Source: Heliocidaris tuberculata
Taxonomy: Eukaryota; Echinodermata; Echinoidea; Camarodonta; Echinometridae
Direction of reading: 5' to 3'
DNA: 64,000 bases
Assembly (NCBI GenBank): GCA_025618425.1
Contig: CM046833.1
Location: forward strand, 39,251,274-39,315,273
Under the pieces are notes generated by a model, which made no database searches, was not told the origin of the DNA, and saw only the letters and a program-made list of their open reading frames with translations. Positions 36,201 through 45,661 of the stretch are shown piece after piece (within the stretch, counting starts at the first letter, position 1; each line of letters starts with the position of its first letter). The position numbers were made by a program, and so were the translations under genes.

Positions 36201-39200
36201 AAATGAATGGCAAGTGGGATTGAAAAGAGCAGCTGCACGCAACAAACATCCTACACATACTCATTTTTCTGCCTGTTATAAGATACAGAATGTAAAGCCT
36301 AAAGCGCTAAACAGTACTTTGCCCTATCGGTTTTCCGTGGTATAGGATTATGAGACTTGCGTGTAATGCTGGAGAAGAGAGAAATACCTCGCTTCACTCA
36401 CTTTGCAAATCCAGCCAAGCCTACAGGACAAATGCACGCCTCGGTCGCTCCGGCTAGCATGACGTTCACATCCCCATAGCGAATGAACCCTGCTGCATCA
36501 CCTAGTGAATGTACCCCTGTGGTGCAGGCTGTAGACACACAGTGGTTGGGACCCTAGGAGAGAGTATTGATAGGATAGGGGTGCATTTTAACCTCAGAGA
36601 CTAAGCATGAGAGTATACAGCTTTAAATAATGAATTTGCCACGTCTTATTCACTGTTAGTACTATATACAGTATAAATTTGGGATTCTGTGAGAGTACAT
36701 TTTCTATCACTGCCAGAACTGACAACTACTCTAAAAGGGAACCATTAAAAAAAAAAAAAAATCATTGTTAGACATAAAGTAACAAAGAAATAAATGAGAT
36801 ATTCAAATGATTAAGGATTAAAGAGCATGAATGGGGGCAAAATTACTTCATAATCAAAACACACATGGAATTCAAAGTGGATTAAACTTTCCTGCATGAA
36901 GGTGTACGCACATGTACATGCACGTACAGGTAGCAACTATTCTACACACACAAATCATAATGTCTTTACAGAAGTGCCACTTCAAACTGATATTTTGAAT
37001 ATATACTATTGATATGGAATCCCAAAAATAAAGAGAAAAAAAGTGTGGGGGTTATTGGTTCCTGTGAACTGAGAGAAGTAAGCAACTCACCCTGAACTTG
37101 TACCTAATGCTGATGTGACCAGCTGCAAGGTTGGGAAGAATCTTAGGAACAAAATAAGGACTGAGCTTCTTGTAGCCCTACATGGACAGAAATGATGAAA
37201 GAATAAAATGATTAGATTTATGTTGTTCTAGGACAACTGACCTTGGATTGCTTGTACAACACACATGCTCCGGCAACAATTTCTCCACAGTCCATTCCCT
37301 ACATTAATAAAATTCTGGGCCCTGTTTCATAAAACTTGTTATAAATAACAACTGCCCCATTTCTATGACAATTTGCTCTCAGAAAATCAGATTCATGGAT
37401 TTCAGTAGCTTATGACTGTTATTGTAACTTGTTTTTGATAACAAGTTTAACCCTAAATAGGCCGGTAGATTCCACCCCCCTAGACATTTCTCGCGATATG
37501 TCCGCAACGCGCAAAGCAGTCGCCACGGCGTTTCATGACTTTTTTCTTTCAAATCTCACGCATCTTTTGAGACCAAATTCGCGATATCCAGGCTAGGTTT
37601 AACTCTTTGCCCTGTGCATTATGAAACCCAAGGCTGCAGAATTATTTTCAAAGGTGATGTGACCAACCAGTACTCAGATGCATGAGTGGAAAAAAATCCA
37701 ATGTAAACGACGACCAAAAACGCAATGCAACGAAAGCTATGTGTACTTCATGCATCGGTTCACAGGATTAGAGCGTGCGTGCGATCATGCAAATGAATAG
37801 GCACTATTTCTTTTGTTCATGCGGAGTGTCGACTGTAGTCGACAAAAGTTACTCAACATTTCATACTTGCATGTCAGACCAAAAATTGCTCAAAAACGTG
37901 ATTTCATGTATGATTTCAATACAAAATGTGTTTTCAGCCAAAATTTAGAAATCTATGAATATTTTTACATTTACTGATTAAAATTAATTCATTTTATGAT
38001 GTCCCCAACAAATTTCATCTAAAAAACAATAAAATACAAAAGGTAAAAAAAACAAAGAAATACATGAGAATTTTTAAATACAATAAAATACATAAGAAAT
38101 CAATTTTGATACCAAATTTTTTTCAAGTATATTTGCTAAGAATACTGAAAAGACTGTCTAGACAAAAAAATTAGCATTTTTTTAGCTTTATTTAACGTTT
38201 TTAGAGCAAAATTTTGATTTCCTGCATAAATTAGCATAATTAATTAATGTGAGATTATTTCGGAGCATTTAACTATACAGTTTTGTAGATTACATTGTGG
38301 ACGACGTGCGTGCTGATTTTCGGCGTGATCACGGGGTGGACGGTCGAGATGGATTCCACCCCCCGGCTGTGGCATAGCCAAAATCTCCCAGCTCTTTTAG
38401 GGTTAATGAAACGGGGCCCAGAACTTCAATCCTGGACCAAACACTATACCTTACCCTTACCCTAACCCTAGACCTATCCTAAAAACCCAATGGCAACCCT
38501 AACCCTTACCCTATTGTTCTTACAAAATCAAGCCCAGAGTCATATTGTCGCTGAGCGTATGTTGGAACACCCTTGAATTATCACCCCCAGTTTAACTATC
38601 CCCCTTTGAAAACTCCCCCCAGAAGAATAACAGTAGCCACCCGCCACCCCCAACAACCACCCCTTGGACAACTACCCCTACATCAATTAATCCCCCCCCC
38701 CCCATAACTTGCCCCTAATTCTATTAACCCCCTGGGTAGTTGTCTGAGGGTGATTGGAGTAATTTTTTGATGGGGATTGTTGTCAGGTGGCAACTGTCTG
38801 TCCCGGGGGGTTGATGTCCGAGGGACAGTTGTCTGGAGGTAATTGTGCCAGGAAGGTACATGTAGCTCTCTAAGGGGATAGTTGTCAGGAGGTAATTGTC
38901 CCAGGAAGGCAGCTTTCTAAGGGGATAGTTGTCAGGAGGTAATTGTCCCAGGAAGGTAGCTTTCTAAGGGGATTGTTGTCAGGAGGTAATTGTCCCAAGA
39001 AGGTAGCTCTCTAAGGGGATAGTTGTGTGGAGGTAATTGTCCCAGGAAGGTAGCTCTCTAAGGGGATAGTTGTCAGGAGGTAATTGTCCTAGGAAGGTAG
39101 CTTTCTAAGGGGATAGTTGTCAGGAGGTAATTGTCCCAGGAAGGTAGCTCTCTAAGGGGATAGTTGTGTGGAGGTAATTGTCCCAGGAAGGTAGCTCTCT

Positions 39201-42200
39201 AAGGGGATAGTTGCCCGGAGGTAATTGTCCCAGGAAGGTAGCTTTCTCAGGGGATAGTTGTGTTGAGGTAATTGTCTCAGGAAGGTAGCTCTCTAAGGGG
39301 ATAGTTGTCTGGAGGTAATTGTCCCAGGAAGTAGCACTCTAAGGGGATAGTTGCCTGGAGGTAATTGTCCCAAGAAGGTAGCTTTCTCAGGGAATAGTTG
39401 TGTCGAGGTAATTGTCCCAGGAAGGTAGCACTCTAAGGGGATAGTTGTCTGGAGGTAATTGTCCCAGGAAGGTAGCTCTCTAAGAGGATAGTTGCCTGGA
39501 GGTAATTGTCCCAAGAAGGTAGCTTTCTCAGGGGATAGTTGTGTTGAGGTAATTGTCTCAGGAATGTAGCTCTCTAAGGGGATAGTTGTCTGGAGGTACA
39601 TGTAATTGTCCCATGAAGTAGCACTCTAAGGGGATAGTTGTGTGGAGGTAATTGTCCCAGGAAGGTAGCTCTCTAAGGGGATAGTTGCCTGGAGGTAATT
39701 CTCCCAGGAAGGTAGCTTTCTCAGGGGATAGTTGTGTTGAAGTAATTGTCTCAGGAAGGTAGCTCTCTAAGGGGATAGTTGTGTGGAGGTAATTGTCCCA
39801 GGAAGGTAGCTCTCTAAGGGGATAGTTGCCTGGAGGTAATTGTCCTAGGAAGGTAGCTTTCTAAGGGGATAGTTGTCAGGAGGTAATTGTCCGAAGAAGA
39901 TAGCTCTCTAAGGGGATAGTTGTGTGCAGGTAATTGTCCCAGGAAGGTAGCTCTCTAAGGGGATAGTTGCCTGGAGGTAATTGTCCCACGAAGGTAGCTT
40001 TCTCAGGGGATAGTTGTGTTGAGGTAATTGTCTCAGGAAGGTAGCTCTCTAAGGGGATAGTTGTCTGGAGGTAATTGTCCCAGGAAGTAGCACTCTAAGG
40101 GGATAGTTGCCTGGAGGTAATTGTCCCAGGAAGGTAGCTTTCTCAGGGGATAGTTGCCTGGAGGTAATTGTCTCAGGAAGGTAGCTCACTAAGGGGATAG
40201 TTGTCTGGAAGTACATGTAATTGTCCCAGGAAGTAGCACTCTAAGGGGATAGTTGCCTGGAGGTAATTGTCCCACGAAGGTAGCTCTCTAAGGGGATAGT
40301 TGTCTGGAGGTAATTGTCCCAGGAAGTAGCACTCTAAGGGGATAGTTGCCTGGAGGTAATTTTCCCAGGAAGGTTAGCTCCACCAGGGGATAGTTGTCTG
40401 GAGGTAATTGTCCCAGGAAGGTAGCTCTCTAAGGGAATAGTTGTCTGAGGGGCTGACTGTGATAGTCCAAGTTAAAGTCATCTTGGGGGAGACAGATTTA
40501 TGGCAATCTCCCACTTTCTCTATGTTATGAAGTTGAATAAAAAGTTTTACAATTTATAAAGAAATGGAAGAAACTATATGCCAAGATACAATTATTTTAA
40601 TCCTACTGAATCTAACACAATCTAGAAATTAACACATCGTTATATCAATTATATTGTATGAACCCTTTCGTTGTTATGAGGACATCCCCTCAAGCTGGGC
40701 TTACAATCTCTCATGTATAAAAATAAATGTGGTCATCCATGATTTAACAATCTTTAAAAAAATGAATAAATATCAAACTACACAAAATACAGTATTAATT
40801 TGTTACACTACAAGAACAATTACAAATGATTTTTTACCGTGCCTTTGGGCTTCAAATTGACAGCCATTTGATTTCAAAATGACCAACCTTTTCTCTGAGC
40901 GTCTGACCAGTGTCCACAATCTCTTGAAGGTCAGCCATACCCATTCCAACGGCCACACCCTGTCTGACACACACACAAAAAAACTACATTTACAGTTGTG
41001 ATAATAACCTGATAAATGTTATGGCATATTCAACAAAAAGAGGTAACCCCCCCCCCCCCCCCCCCCCTGAAGAAAAGACTTGTCTAATATACAGTAACTC
41101 AACTAGTCTTTCATAAAATTTGCTCATCCAAAGAGCGTAAGCAGAATTTTCTTAAACACATGCATTATGTTTGCACAATTAAATCATGGTTTCATTTTAG
41201 TTGGCACTAGAAAAAAAGTTGGACTTTGCATTTCATTATGCAATGCAGGGTGTACATGTATGGATTCTTTTCAATTCTTTCGTCCATGTACAGGTGCATG
41301 ACTTTTAATTCAAATTCATGAAACTGTTTTGGAAAATTGTGATTTTTTTTTTGAGTACCAACTGCAATAAAAAAAAAAACACATTCAACTGTTCAGAAAT
41401 AACCAATCAAAGTATTAGGTAAGAAAAATCTCCATCAGTATGAATTTTGAATGAACAAAGTTCGTGAAATATTTCTTGATTCTTAACGAAACACTTACTT
41501 TTGCTGTTGAGTATACAAATACATTATAAATGAAACTTCTGCACTTTGCCCCCCCCCCTTCCCCCAGCTAAAAAGATGGACTTTACTATTAACAATTATA
41601 AAACAATAGTGTGGCTAATAAAGCAACAATAAATCGAATTGCCCGACTTTTTCACTGCTTTACAGGACAGAAGAATTGTACCAAAACCAAAGACAGATCT
41701 CTGTCATACATGGAGTAATGCAAGGTATGGTAAACCATCTTATAATCTAATACGTATTACTGAGTAACTAATTACTATCTCTCTTACGAAATGAATGATA
41801 GCATGATGAATGGAAGTTAATCATTTGTACCTGGTTGAGCCCCATTCAAGAACAAGACTGTAAACTGCTTTTTAAGATTTGAGAAAAGTATAGTGGGCTT
41901 CAAATTTCTGTATCCTATAACAGATAGGCGAGTACAAATCGTCTGTTCAGAGCCAGAAGGGCGTAAACTCCTTTACTTTAACACAGAGTTAAAGCCCTTC
42001 TGGCTCTCAACAGACGAAATAAAAGGCAGTGCTAAGCACAGCTGTTACAATTTTGCCGCAGTAGGGATTTTAAGTTAATAATCATAATAATAGGGGGTTC
42101 TTGTATAGCGCACATGTCTGTCAGACTTGACACTCCTAGCACTCCACAATTATTACCCTGGCTTCAGCATGGCTGCTCTTACAGTGCTCTAGCATTTCAA

Positions 42201-45200
42201 GAAAGTAATTCCTGCCAGGTACCTATTTACCTCACCTAGGTCAAGTGTGGCAAATATAGATTAATTTCTTGCCCAAAGACACTAGTGCTGGGCCAGGGAT
42301 TTGAACCCCGTACCTTGTGGTTCTTATCCACTAGACCACAACACGATACGTCTGAATGGGGATTTACCGTTTTGTTTCTGTCTTCATCATTCTCTGGTTT
42401 CCATCCTGCTTGCAAGAGGGCTTCCTGAGCAGCAGCCAAAGCGAAGATGGTTGCCTGACTCATACTCCGAAGATCCTTCAAGAAAATACCAAAACAATGT
42501 TTGAAAACAAAAGACTTTAACAGAAACATTATTCCGATTTTACTTTCCAGTCAAATTCCTTCTCTTTTATACTTAAAACTTTCCTTTGCCTCTCTTACTT
42601 CTGTTTTATTTGATTCCCATACATCCACTAACTCATATCTCATGTAAGATATAAAGATGTATTTATGATCATATATCAACAATACCAACCCTTTAAACAG
42701 AATACCTCTAACATAGATGAAAGTACTGCAATCTGTTATACTCCAAAATCAGACCAGGTCACATCTCTCAAGTGAGAAACCTGCATCCATATAAAGCCAA
42801 TTACATCCTAGTTTACTGAGAAGAGAATGTTACAATGGAATACTCACTGATGAAGAAGCATACTGAAGTGCATCAAATTCTCCCTCTCCATCGCCTCTTG
42901 GAACAAAACCAGCTAGAAAAGAAAACAAAAGAAACATCCATGAGGATAAATAACTTATTGACATGATAACCTAAACAACAACCAAAAAATGTACATCATT
43001 TAGCATTTTAAGACAACTAGTACCTATTCGTGTGACTGTCATCGACTTCTCATGATCATAAACCTGCTTTCCCTGATAATGTACATGTAAAAGGGAGGGA
43101 CTGTAAAAATGCATTCACATCAATTTAGCCCGCTGACTACCGAATTCTTACATTTCCATCTATAGGCTGAATACAGGTTCTCATCAACAGTGGTTTAAAT
43201 TCTGTGAACTTTGTGGTCCCATTCAGCCTCTGAGGCTTTTGTTTTTTAAAAAATAGACAAATCCTAGGGGACACACCAAGATCTCCCACTCTGACTCTCA
43301 AACAGCCTTGTCAGTCTGGTTAAAGGGATACTTTGGTGGGCCTGCATGGGCGATTTCCGATGAGAGAGGAAAATATCCTCGGAGCTTCGTGTCACTTTTG
43401 ATACAAGGACTTCCATCACATGTGCTAAAACATGTGATTCATATTGGATCACCTCTGAGATAGTTCGGTGAAGACTGGCTTGTGTTTTAAATTTTGCGCA
43501 ATGGGAAAGTAATCAAACATATGGAAAAGTAATTACAGAGCCAGTTCTCTGATAGAGCCTGGGGGGGGTAGTTACGTAATCGTGGCGACAATGCGGCAGG
43601 GCAGTGCAGAAGTGATGGCTAGACTAATCAACCAGAAGTAAACCAGTGTTTTGTATTTGGAAATATTTCAGCATTGCACTAAACTTGTTTGGGTGAACGA
43701 GGTTACGACCAGTTACAAGACTAAAGGCCTGGGACCGGTTAAACCCAAAGTATTCGCCTAGCTCCAGTTCGGTCACCTTCGTGCCGTCCGATCATTTATG
43801 GCATTAGTCCGACACCCTCGCACAACGGGCGTGCTATGTGTACAAGTAAACGAGCCTTTTGCAAATTCCACACGATTTCATTTCCCTGTGAGTTCTCATT
43901 AGAGTAGCCCTTTAAATGTACAAAATGCCTTTAATAACCTGTTGTTTACGGGAAGCAGGTGGTCCCTGTATTAGGTCTATGGGAATGAGAGAATTCAGGG
44001 GAGCGTTTCATGAAAGGAAGTTGTCGGATATTTCATCTGACAACTGTTATAAGCTACTGAAATCCTTGCATCTGATTGGCTGAGAGCAAATTTGTCGGAT
44101 AAAATATCTGACAAGTCCTTTCATGAAACGCCCCCCAGTAGTCATCGTGTACAAAAACTTGTTTTGTTTCAGCTTTACGACCCTACTTCTAACAGGCTTT
44201 GTCTAATTGTTCACTCCTAAAGAATCCCGTGATCTGCTACTTTGATCCTCCAACATTGGCATCGTCACTAATCCAATGAACAAGGTTATTGTGTATAAAT
44301 GCCATTCGTACAGGACTCTGTTGAAACAGCATGGCTTTGAACTCTCATCTCTATCAGCTACATTGTAGACACTTGTAACCCAACTCAGGCCCTCCCTTTC
44401 TGACAGTCTTTGCAAGACATCTGAAATATCAATGCTTTGGGGACACTCTTCTACATACATGTATCTTCCACTCTGACAATCAGTTTGAATACAAATTCTT
44501 AAAAGACACTCCACAAAACAAAACAAAATCAATATGACATAGAACGCCTTTGAATTCATCTCCCATAATTCAGTTGATACCGCCCCAACTCTCTCACAAC
44601 CTTGGCCAGTCTGGATATTCTGTTTGTATGTCAGAGTACATTCTTTGACCTCATACTTTGACCCTCTAACGAACTTGGCCAGACTGAATTCCATAAAAAC
44701 TTACCCACTTGACATGGTATGCCTTTAAACTCATCTCCTGTTAGTTTGGTGATTCCACTCTGACCCTTCAACAGCTTTGGCCACACCACATCAATGCCCA
44801 CTCCAAGAGGACACACTACACCTGATCAAGAAAAAAAAAAGCATAGCAAAGACAACAAAATTGGAGAAAAGACAAAAACATAATGAACAAATGAGCAAGC
44901 ACCATCACCAGGGCACATTCCTTCAAAAGATGTCAACCTTTTGTTCACAGAGTAAAAGAGCAAACGAAATTTAACATTTTAACATTTTACGAGAAGGGAG
45001 TTGCTTTAACCGCAGTAGATCTAGGGGATACTTTTGAACAATCCGCATTTCAAATCTTATAATATTAATTAGACTAATTAATTAATTAAAGCACATGCAA
45101 TTAAATTTAGGACCTTGACGAAATCCTTGTTATAATTGTTAGCTTGTTGTGTCGAGATTTCTCTGTACTTGTAGTTTAGGTCTACATTCTGTTAATTATG

Positions 45201-45661
45201 AAATAATAATAATAAGTTATTATTATTATTTCATAATTAACAGAATGTAGACCTAAACTACAAATACATAGAAATCTCGACACAACAAGCTAACAATTAT
45301 AACAAGGATGTCGTCAACATGGTCAAGGTCCCAAATTTAATTGCATGTGATTTAATTAATTAATTAATTCATTCATTCATTCATTATTTAAATGACCTCG
45401 CCCTCGCCTCTGCTCCATTTGTTCGCATTCAAGTTCAACATGACACGAATTAAAGTATATGGGACAATATTATATCTTACCAACTCCTGTAACGACAACT
45501 CTCCTTCGACTCAGAGTACATACAGAGGCTGAAATACTCCTTGTGCAGATTTTCAATAGTTTTCTAGCCTTGAATTTCTTTAATATATTCACACTACATG
45601 CCATAACTGAGCATTTTACGGGATAAGATAATGTAGATCCAAGATTGCAAGTTAAACACAT
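27044..45661 (-). CDS. OXSM: Mitochondrial 3-oxoacyl-ACP synthase (KAS II-type), complete, 12 exons
   Basis: It catalyses the chain-elongating decarboxylative condensation of malonyl-ACP with acyl-ACP in mitochondrial type II fatty acid synthesis, the pathway that makes the octanoyl precursor of lipoate. Twelve GT-AG exons with matching phases give 478 aa from the first Met (45661) or 459 aa from the Met at 45604. The second start yields a basic, acidic-poor targeting-type leader ([20 protein letters not shown]) and the length of human OXSM as I know it. Thiolase-fold hallmarks: [10 protein letters not shown] at the start; nucleophile Cys220 in STACTTG; His361 in [11 protein letters not shown]; Lys394 and His399 in [16 protein letters not shown]-terminal NSFGFGGTN. 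All catalytic residues are present and no frame break was found, so it is very likely functional. The 18.6 kb span is mostly transposon-filled intron. Confidence 0.95.
27634..28041. mobile_element. TTAA-flanked (piggyBac-like) MITE
   Basis: The ends are CCCATTCAAGACA and, reversed, CCCTTTCAGGACA. TTAA lies immediately outside each (27630-27633 and 28042-28045). A TTAA target and CCC-starting termini fit piggyBac-type mobility. 408 bp, non-coding, in the last OXSM intron. Confidence 0.65.
28232..29248. mobile_element. GGGGGGTGATTCACTAAC-ended element
   Basis: The left GGGGGGTGATTCACTAACTG is mirrored at the right by GTTAGTGAATCACCCCCC. Subterminal blocks such as CCTAAAATCAATTTT also mirror. 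It encloses a second palindromic element (28460-29017). Confidence 0.75.
28460..29017. mobile_element. Nested palindromic element (GGTAATGC ends)
   Basis: Left GGTAATGCTCGGCATTCATG pairs with right CATGGATGCCAAGCATTACC. GGTACGGGCGGATGCCACGC near 28511 pairs with GCGTGGCATCCACCCGTACC near 28950. The long arms lie wholly inside the 28232-29248 element. Confidence 0.7.
29718..29869 (-). CDS. OXSM: OXSM exon 11 (Lys and second His)
   Basis: [20 protein letters not shown] holds Lys394 and His399. Donor ACA|GTAAGA. Confidence 0.95.
29998..30300 (+). mobile_element. tRNA-derived SINE
   Basis: An A box (TAGCCGAGTGG, 30011-30021) and a B box (GGTTCAAACCC, 30055-30065) have tRNA spacing. A non-tRNA body with CCACTCTCCACCCAGGTGC and a simple-repeat tail of AAT/GAT units near 30270-30290 follow. 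The acceptor stem does not close, so it is not a working tRNA gene. Confidence 0.75.
31611..31696 (+). mobile_element. Short tRNA-like SINE with A tail
   Basis: GGTCCATTGGTAAAGCACTT resembles a tRNA A-box half. GGTTCAATCCC at 31653-31663 is a B box. A run of about 18 A follows at 31677. Probably a retroposed tRNA-like sequence inside the 30352 element. Confidence 0.55.
32342..32580. mobile_element. MITE with ATT duplication, GGGTGA ends
   Basis: GGGTGAATTCAAGTTCGGTG at the left mirrors CACCAAACTTGAAATCACCC at the right, and ATT flanks both sides. The interior has repeated CAACACCAACAC words. It is nested in the larger 30352-32728 repeat. Confidence 0.7.
32729..33800. other. OXSM intron sequence, nothing recognised
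   Basis: AT-rich non-coding sequence ending in a homopolymeric C run of over 20 bases at about 33743-33766, just downstream of the exon 10 donor in the gene's direction. Confidence 0.5.
33806..33943 (-). CDS. OXSM: OXSM exon 10 (first catalytic His)
   Basis: [20 protein letters not shown] then [15 protein letters not shown] with His361. A poly-C run of more than 20 bases lies about 40 bases past the donor. Confidence 0.95.
34543..34609 (-). CDS. OXSM: OXSM exon 9
   Basis: [20 protein letters not shown], a conserved helix-strand of the KAS fold. Acceptor TTATAACAG, donor TCAG|GTAATG. Confidence 0.95.
35066..35570. mobile_element. MITE with AAAGGG ends in OXSM intron 8
   Basis: The outer AAAGGGAAAATCCACCCTGA pairs with AAAGGGGAAGTCTGCCCTGA read in reverse. 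Inner arms CAAACACAAATTGGCAACTC (35159) and GAGTTGCCAATTTGTGTTTG (35417) are perfect. Confidence 0.75.
35620..35734 (-). CDS. OXSM: OXSM exon 8
   Basis: It encodes [17 protein letters not shown], the conserved PFD..RDGFV.GEG-type segment. A MITE ends about 50 bases past its donor. Confidence 0.95.
35862..36015 (-). mobile_element. Degraded SINE-like sequence
   Basis: TTTACTTCACCTGGGTGGAG, GTGGCAAAAGGAG and TCTTGCCAGAAGATA resemble the body of the minus-strand SINE at 42080-42350. The A/B box region is poorly preserved. Confidence 0.45.
36402..36553 (-). CDS. OXSM: OXSM exon 7 (nucleophile Cys)
   Basis: [20 protein letters not shown] carries the condensing-enzyme Cys (residue 220). Donor CAAA|GTGAGT, out phase 2. 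Confidence 0.95.
37091..37177 (-). CDS. OXSM: OXSM exon 6
   Basis: 29 codons in phase 0, [20 protein letters not shown], which precedes the active-site Cys exon in this family. Confidence 0.9.
37314..38420. mobile_element. CTGGGCCC..GTTTCAT element interrupted by a TTAA insertion
   Basis: CTGGGCCCTGTTTCAT on the left mirrors ATGAAACGGGGCCCAG on the right. The left half carries ACTTGTTATAA and TCAGTAGCTTATGAC, as in the gtttcat-type MITEs here. Removing the TTAA-flanked insert (37451-38402) leaves a compact MITE of about 150 bp. Confidence 0.75.
37451..38402. mobile_element. piggyBac-like 952-bp element with TTAA duplication
   Basis: TTAA at 37447-37450 and 38403-38406 flank ends CCCTAAATAGGC and, reversed, CCCTAAAAGAGC. 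The CCACCCCCC box next to each end is also mirrored. No transposase frame remains. It inserted into the older 37314-38420 MITE. Confidence 0.8.
38760..40450. repeat. ~46-bp minisatellite in OXSM intron 5
   Basis: Roughly three dozen tandem units of AAGGGGATAGTTGTCTGGAG followed by GTAATTGTCCCAGGAAGGTA. Variants (GTGTTGAGG, GCCTGGAGG, GTCAGGAGG; CTCTAAGG or TTCTCAGG) recur in a patterned order, suggesting higher-order units of several repeats. A 102-codon open frame on the minus strand is a by-product of the repeat. Confidence 0.95.
40888..40959 (-). CDS. OXSM: OXSM exon 5
   Basis: 24 codons in phase 0, [15 protein letters not shown]. The donor AAG|GTTGGT is slightly unusual at +3. The next intron contains the minisatellite. 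Confidence 0.9.
41940..42016. repeat. Short inverted repeat
   Basis: CGTCTGTTCAGAGCCAGAAG near 41940 pairs with CTTCTGGCTCTCAACAGACG ending 42016, spacer about 35 bp. Strong hairpin, otherwise unassigned. Confidence 0.75.
42080..42350 (-). mobile_element. tRNA-derived SINE next to the OXSM exon 4 donor
   Basis: On the minus strand the A box TGGTCTAGTGG (42338-42328) and B box GGTTCAAATCC (42307-42297) are followed by the GTGTCTTTGGGCAAG body and an ATTATTATGATT tail. It has the gene's orientation and starts about 20 bases past the exon 4 donor. Confidence 0.8.
42368..42475 (-). CDS. OXSM: OXSM exon 4
   Basis: 36 codons in phase 0, with [19 protein letters not shown]. The donor is ACG|GTAAAT. 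A SINE head begins about 20 bases past the donor. Confidence 0.9.
42848..42912 (-). CDS. OXSM: OXSM exon 3
   Basis: Acceptor TCTTTTCTAG, donor TCATCA|GTGAGT. It encodes [16 protein letters not shown], the conserved PRG segment. Confidence 0.9.
43280..44690 (-). pseudogene. Decayed partial copies of OXSM exon 2 in intron 2
   Basis: The clearest copy (44607-44534) aligns without gaps to the exon 2 core: GGCCAA, then GGAGATGAATTCAAAGGCGT against GGAGATGAGTTTAAAGGCAT, then ATGTCA. Others: 44683-44645 (TGGCCAAG..AGAGGGTCAAAGT), 44257-44228 (TGTTGGAGGATCAAAGTAG) and 43309-43280 (AAGGCTGTTTGAGAGTCAGA). Further weak pieces lie near 44480-44310. None keeps frame and splice sites, so they are dead exon duplicates or pieces of an old local tandem expansion. 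A 163-codon open frame (44694-44203) crosses them in another frame and I do not call it a gene. Confidence 0.6.
43996..44138. mobile_element. 143-bp MITE, GGGGAGCGTTTCATGA family, copy 2
   Basis: Same centre as 21092 (ATAAGCTACTGAAATCC, CATCTGATTGGCTGAGAGC), but the inner arms read TTGTCGGATA..TATCTGACAA. The right terminus is C-rich (CGCCCCCCAG) and differs from the left. Confidence 0.8.
44705..44821 (-). CDS. OXSM: OXSM exon 2
   Basis: Acceptor TTGATCAG, donor GTGG|GTAAGT. Joined to exon 1 it reads [13 protein letters not shown], as expected for the family. A second AG 5 bases downstream would lose conserved residues. Decayed partial copies of this exon's core lie in the following intron. 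Confidence 0.9.
45074..45370. repeat. ~295-bp near-perfect palindrome in OXSM intron 1
   Basis: The arms (about 45074-45215 and 45219-45370) mirror almost base for base, including GTAGTTTAGGTCTACATTCT and AGAATGTAGACCTAAACTAC. The centre is AATAATAATAATAAG. The outer parts end in (TTAA/ATTA)n. Probably a MITE; it can form a long hairpin within 110 bases of exon 1. Confidence 0.85.
45481..45661 (-). CDS. OXSM: OXSM exon 1 (leader and first strand)
   Basis: Two in-frame Met codons, at 45661 and 45604. The basic leader and RRRVVVTGV lie before the donor GTTG|GTAAGA. The transcription start and promoter are not identifiable from sequence alone. Confidence 0.85.

Noticed and set aside
38452..38520. 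Interstitial telomeric repeats
   Set aside because: CCCTAA-like words (also near 46663 and 46700) are short and degenerate; too few for a telomeric tract.
39293..39601. 102-codon repeat protein
   Set aside because: Artefact of the minisatellite unit length; no conservation of frame along the array.
38760..40450. CRISPR-like array
   Set aside because: The units are contiguous with no unique spacers, and the context is an animal intron; it is a minisatellite.
43321..43914. Transposon with TTAAAGGG ends
   Set aside because: Ends match over only about a dozen bases with no target duplication; not enough to call.
44203..44694. 163-codon minus-strand gene in OXSM intron 2
   Set aside because: It crosses decayed exon 2 copies in a different frame and shows no domain.
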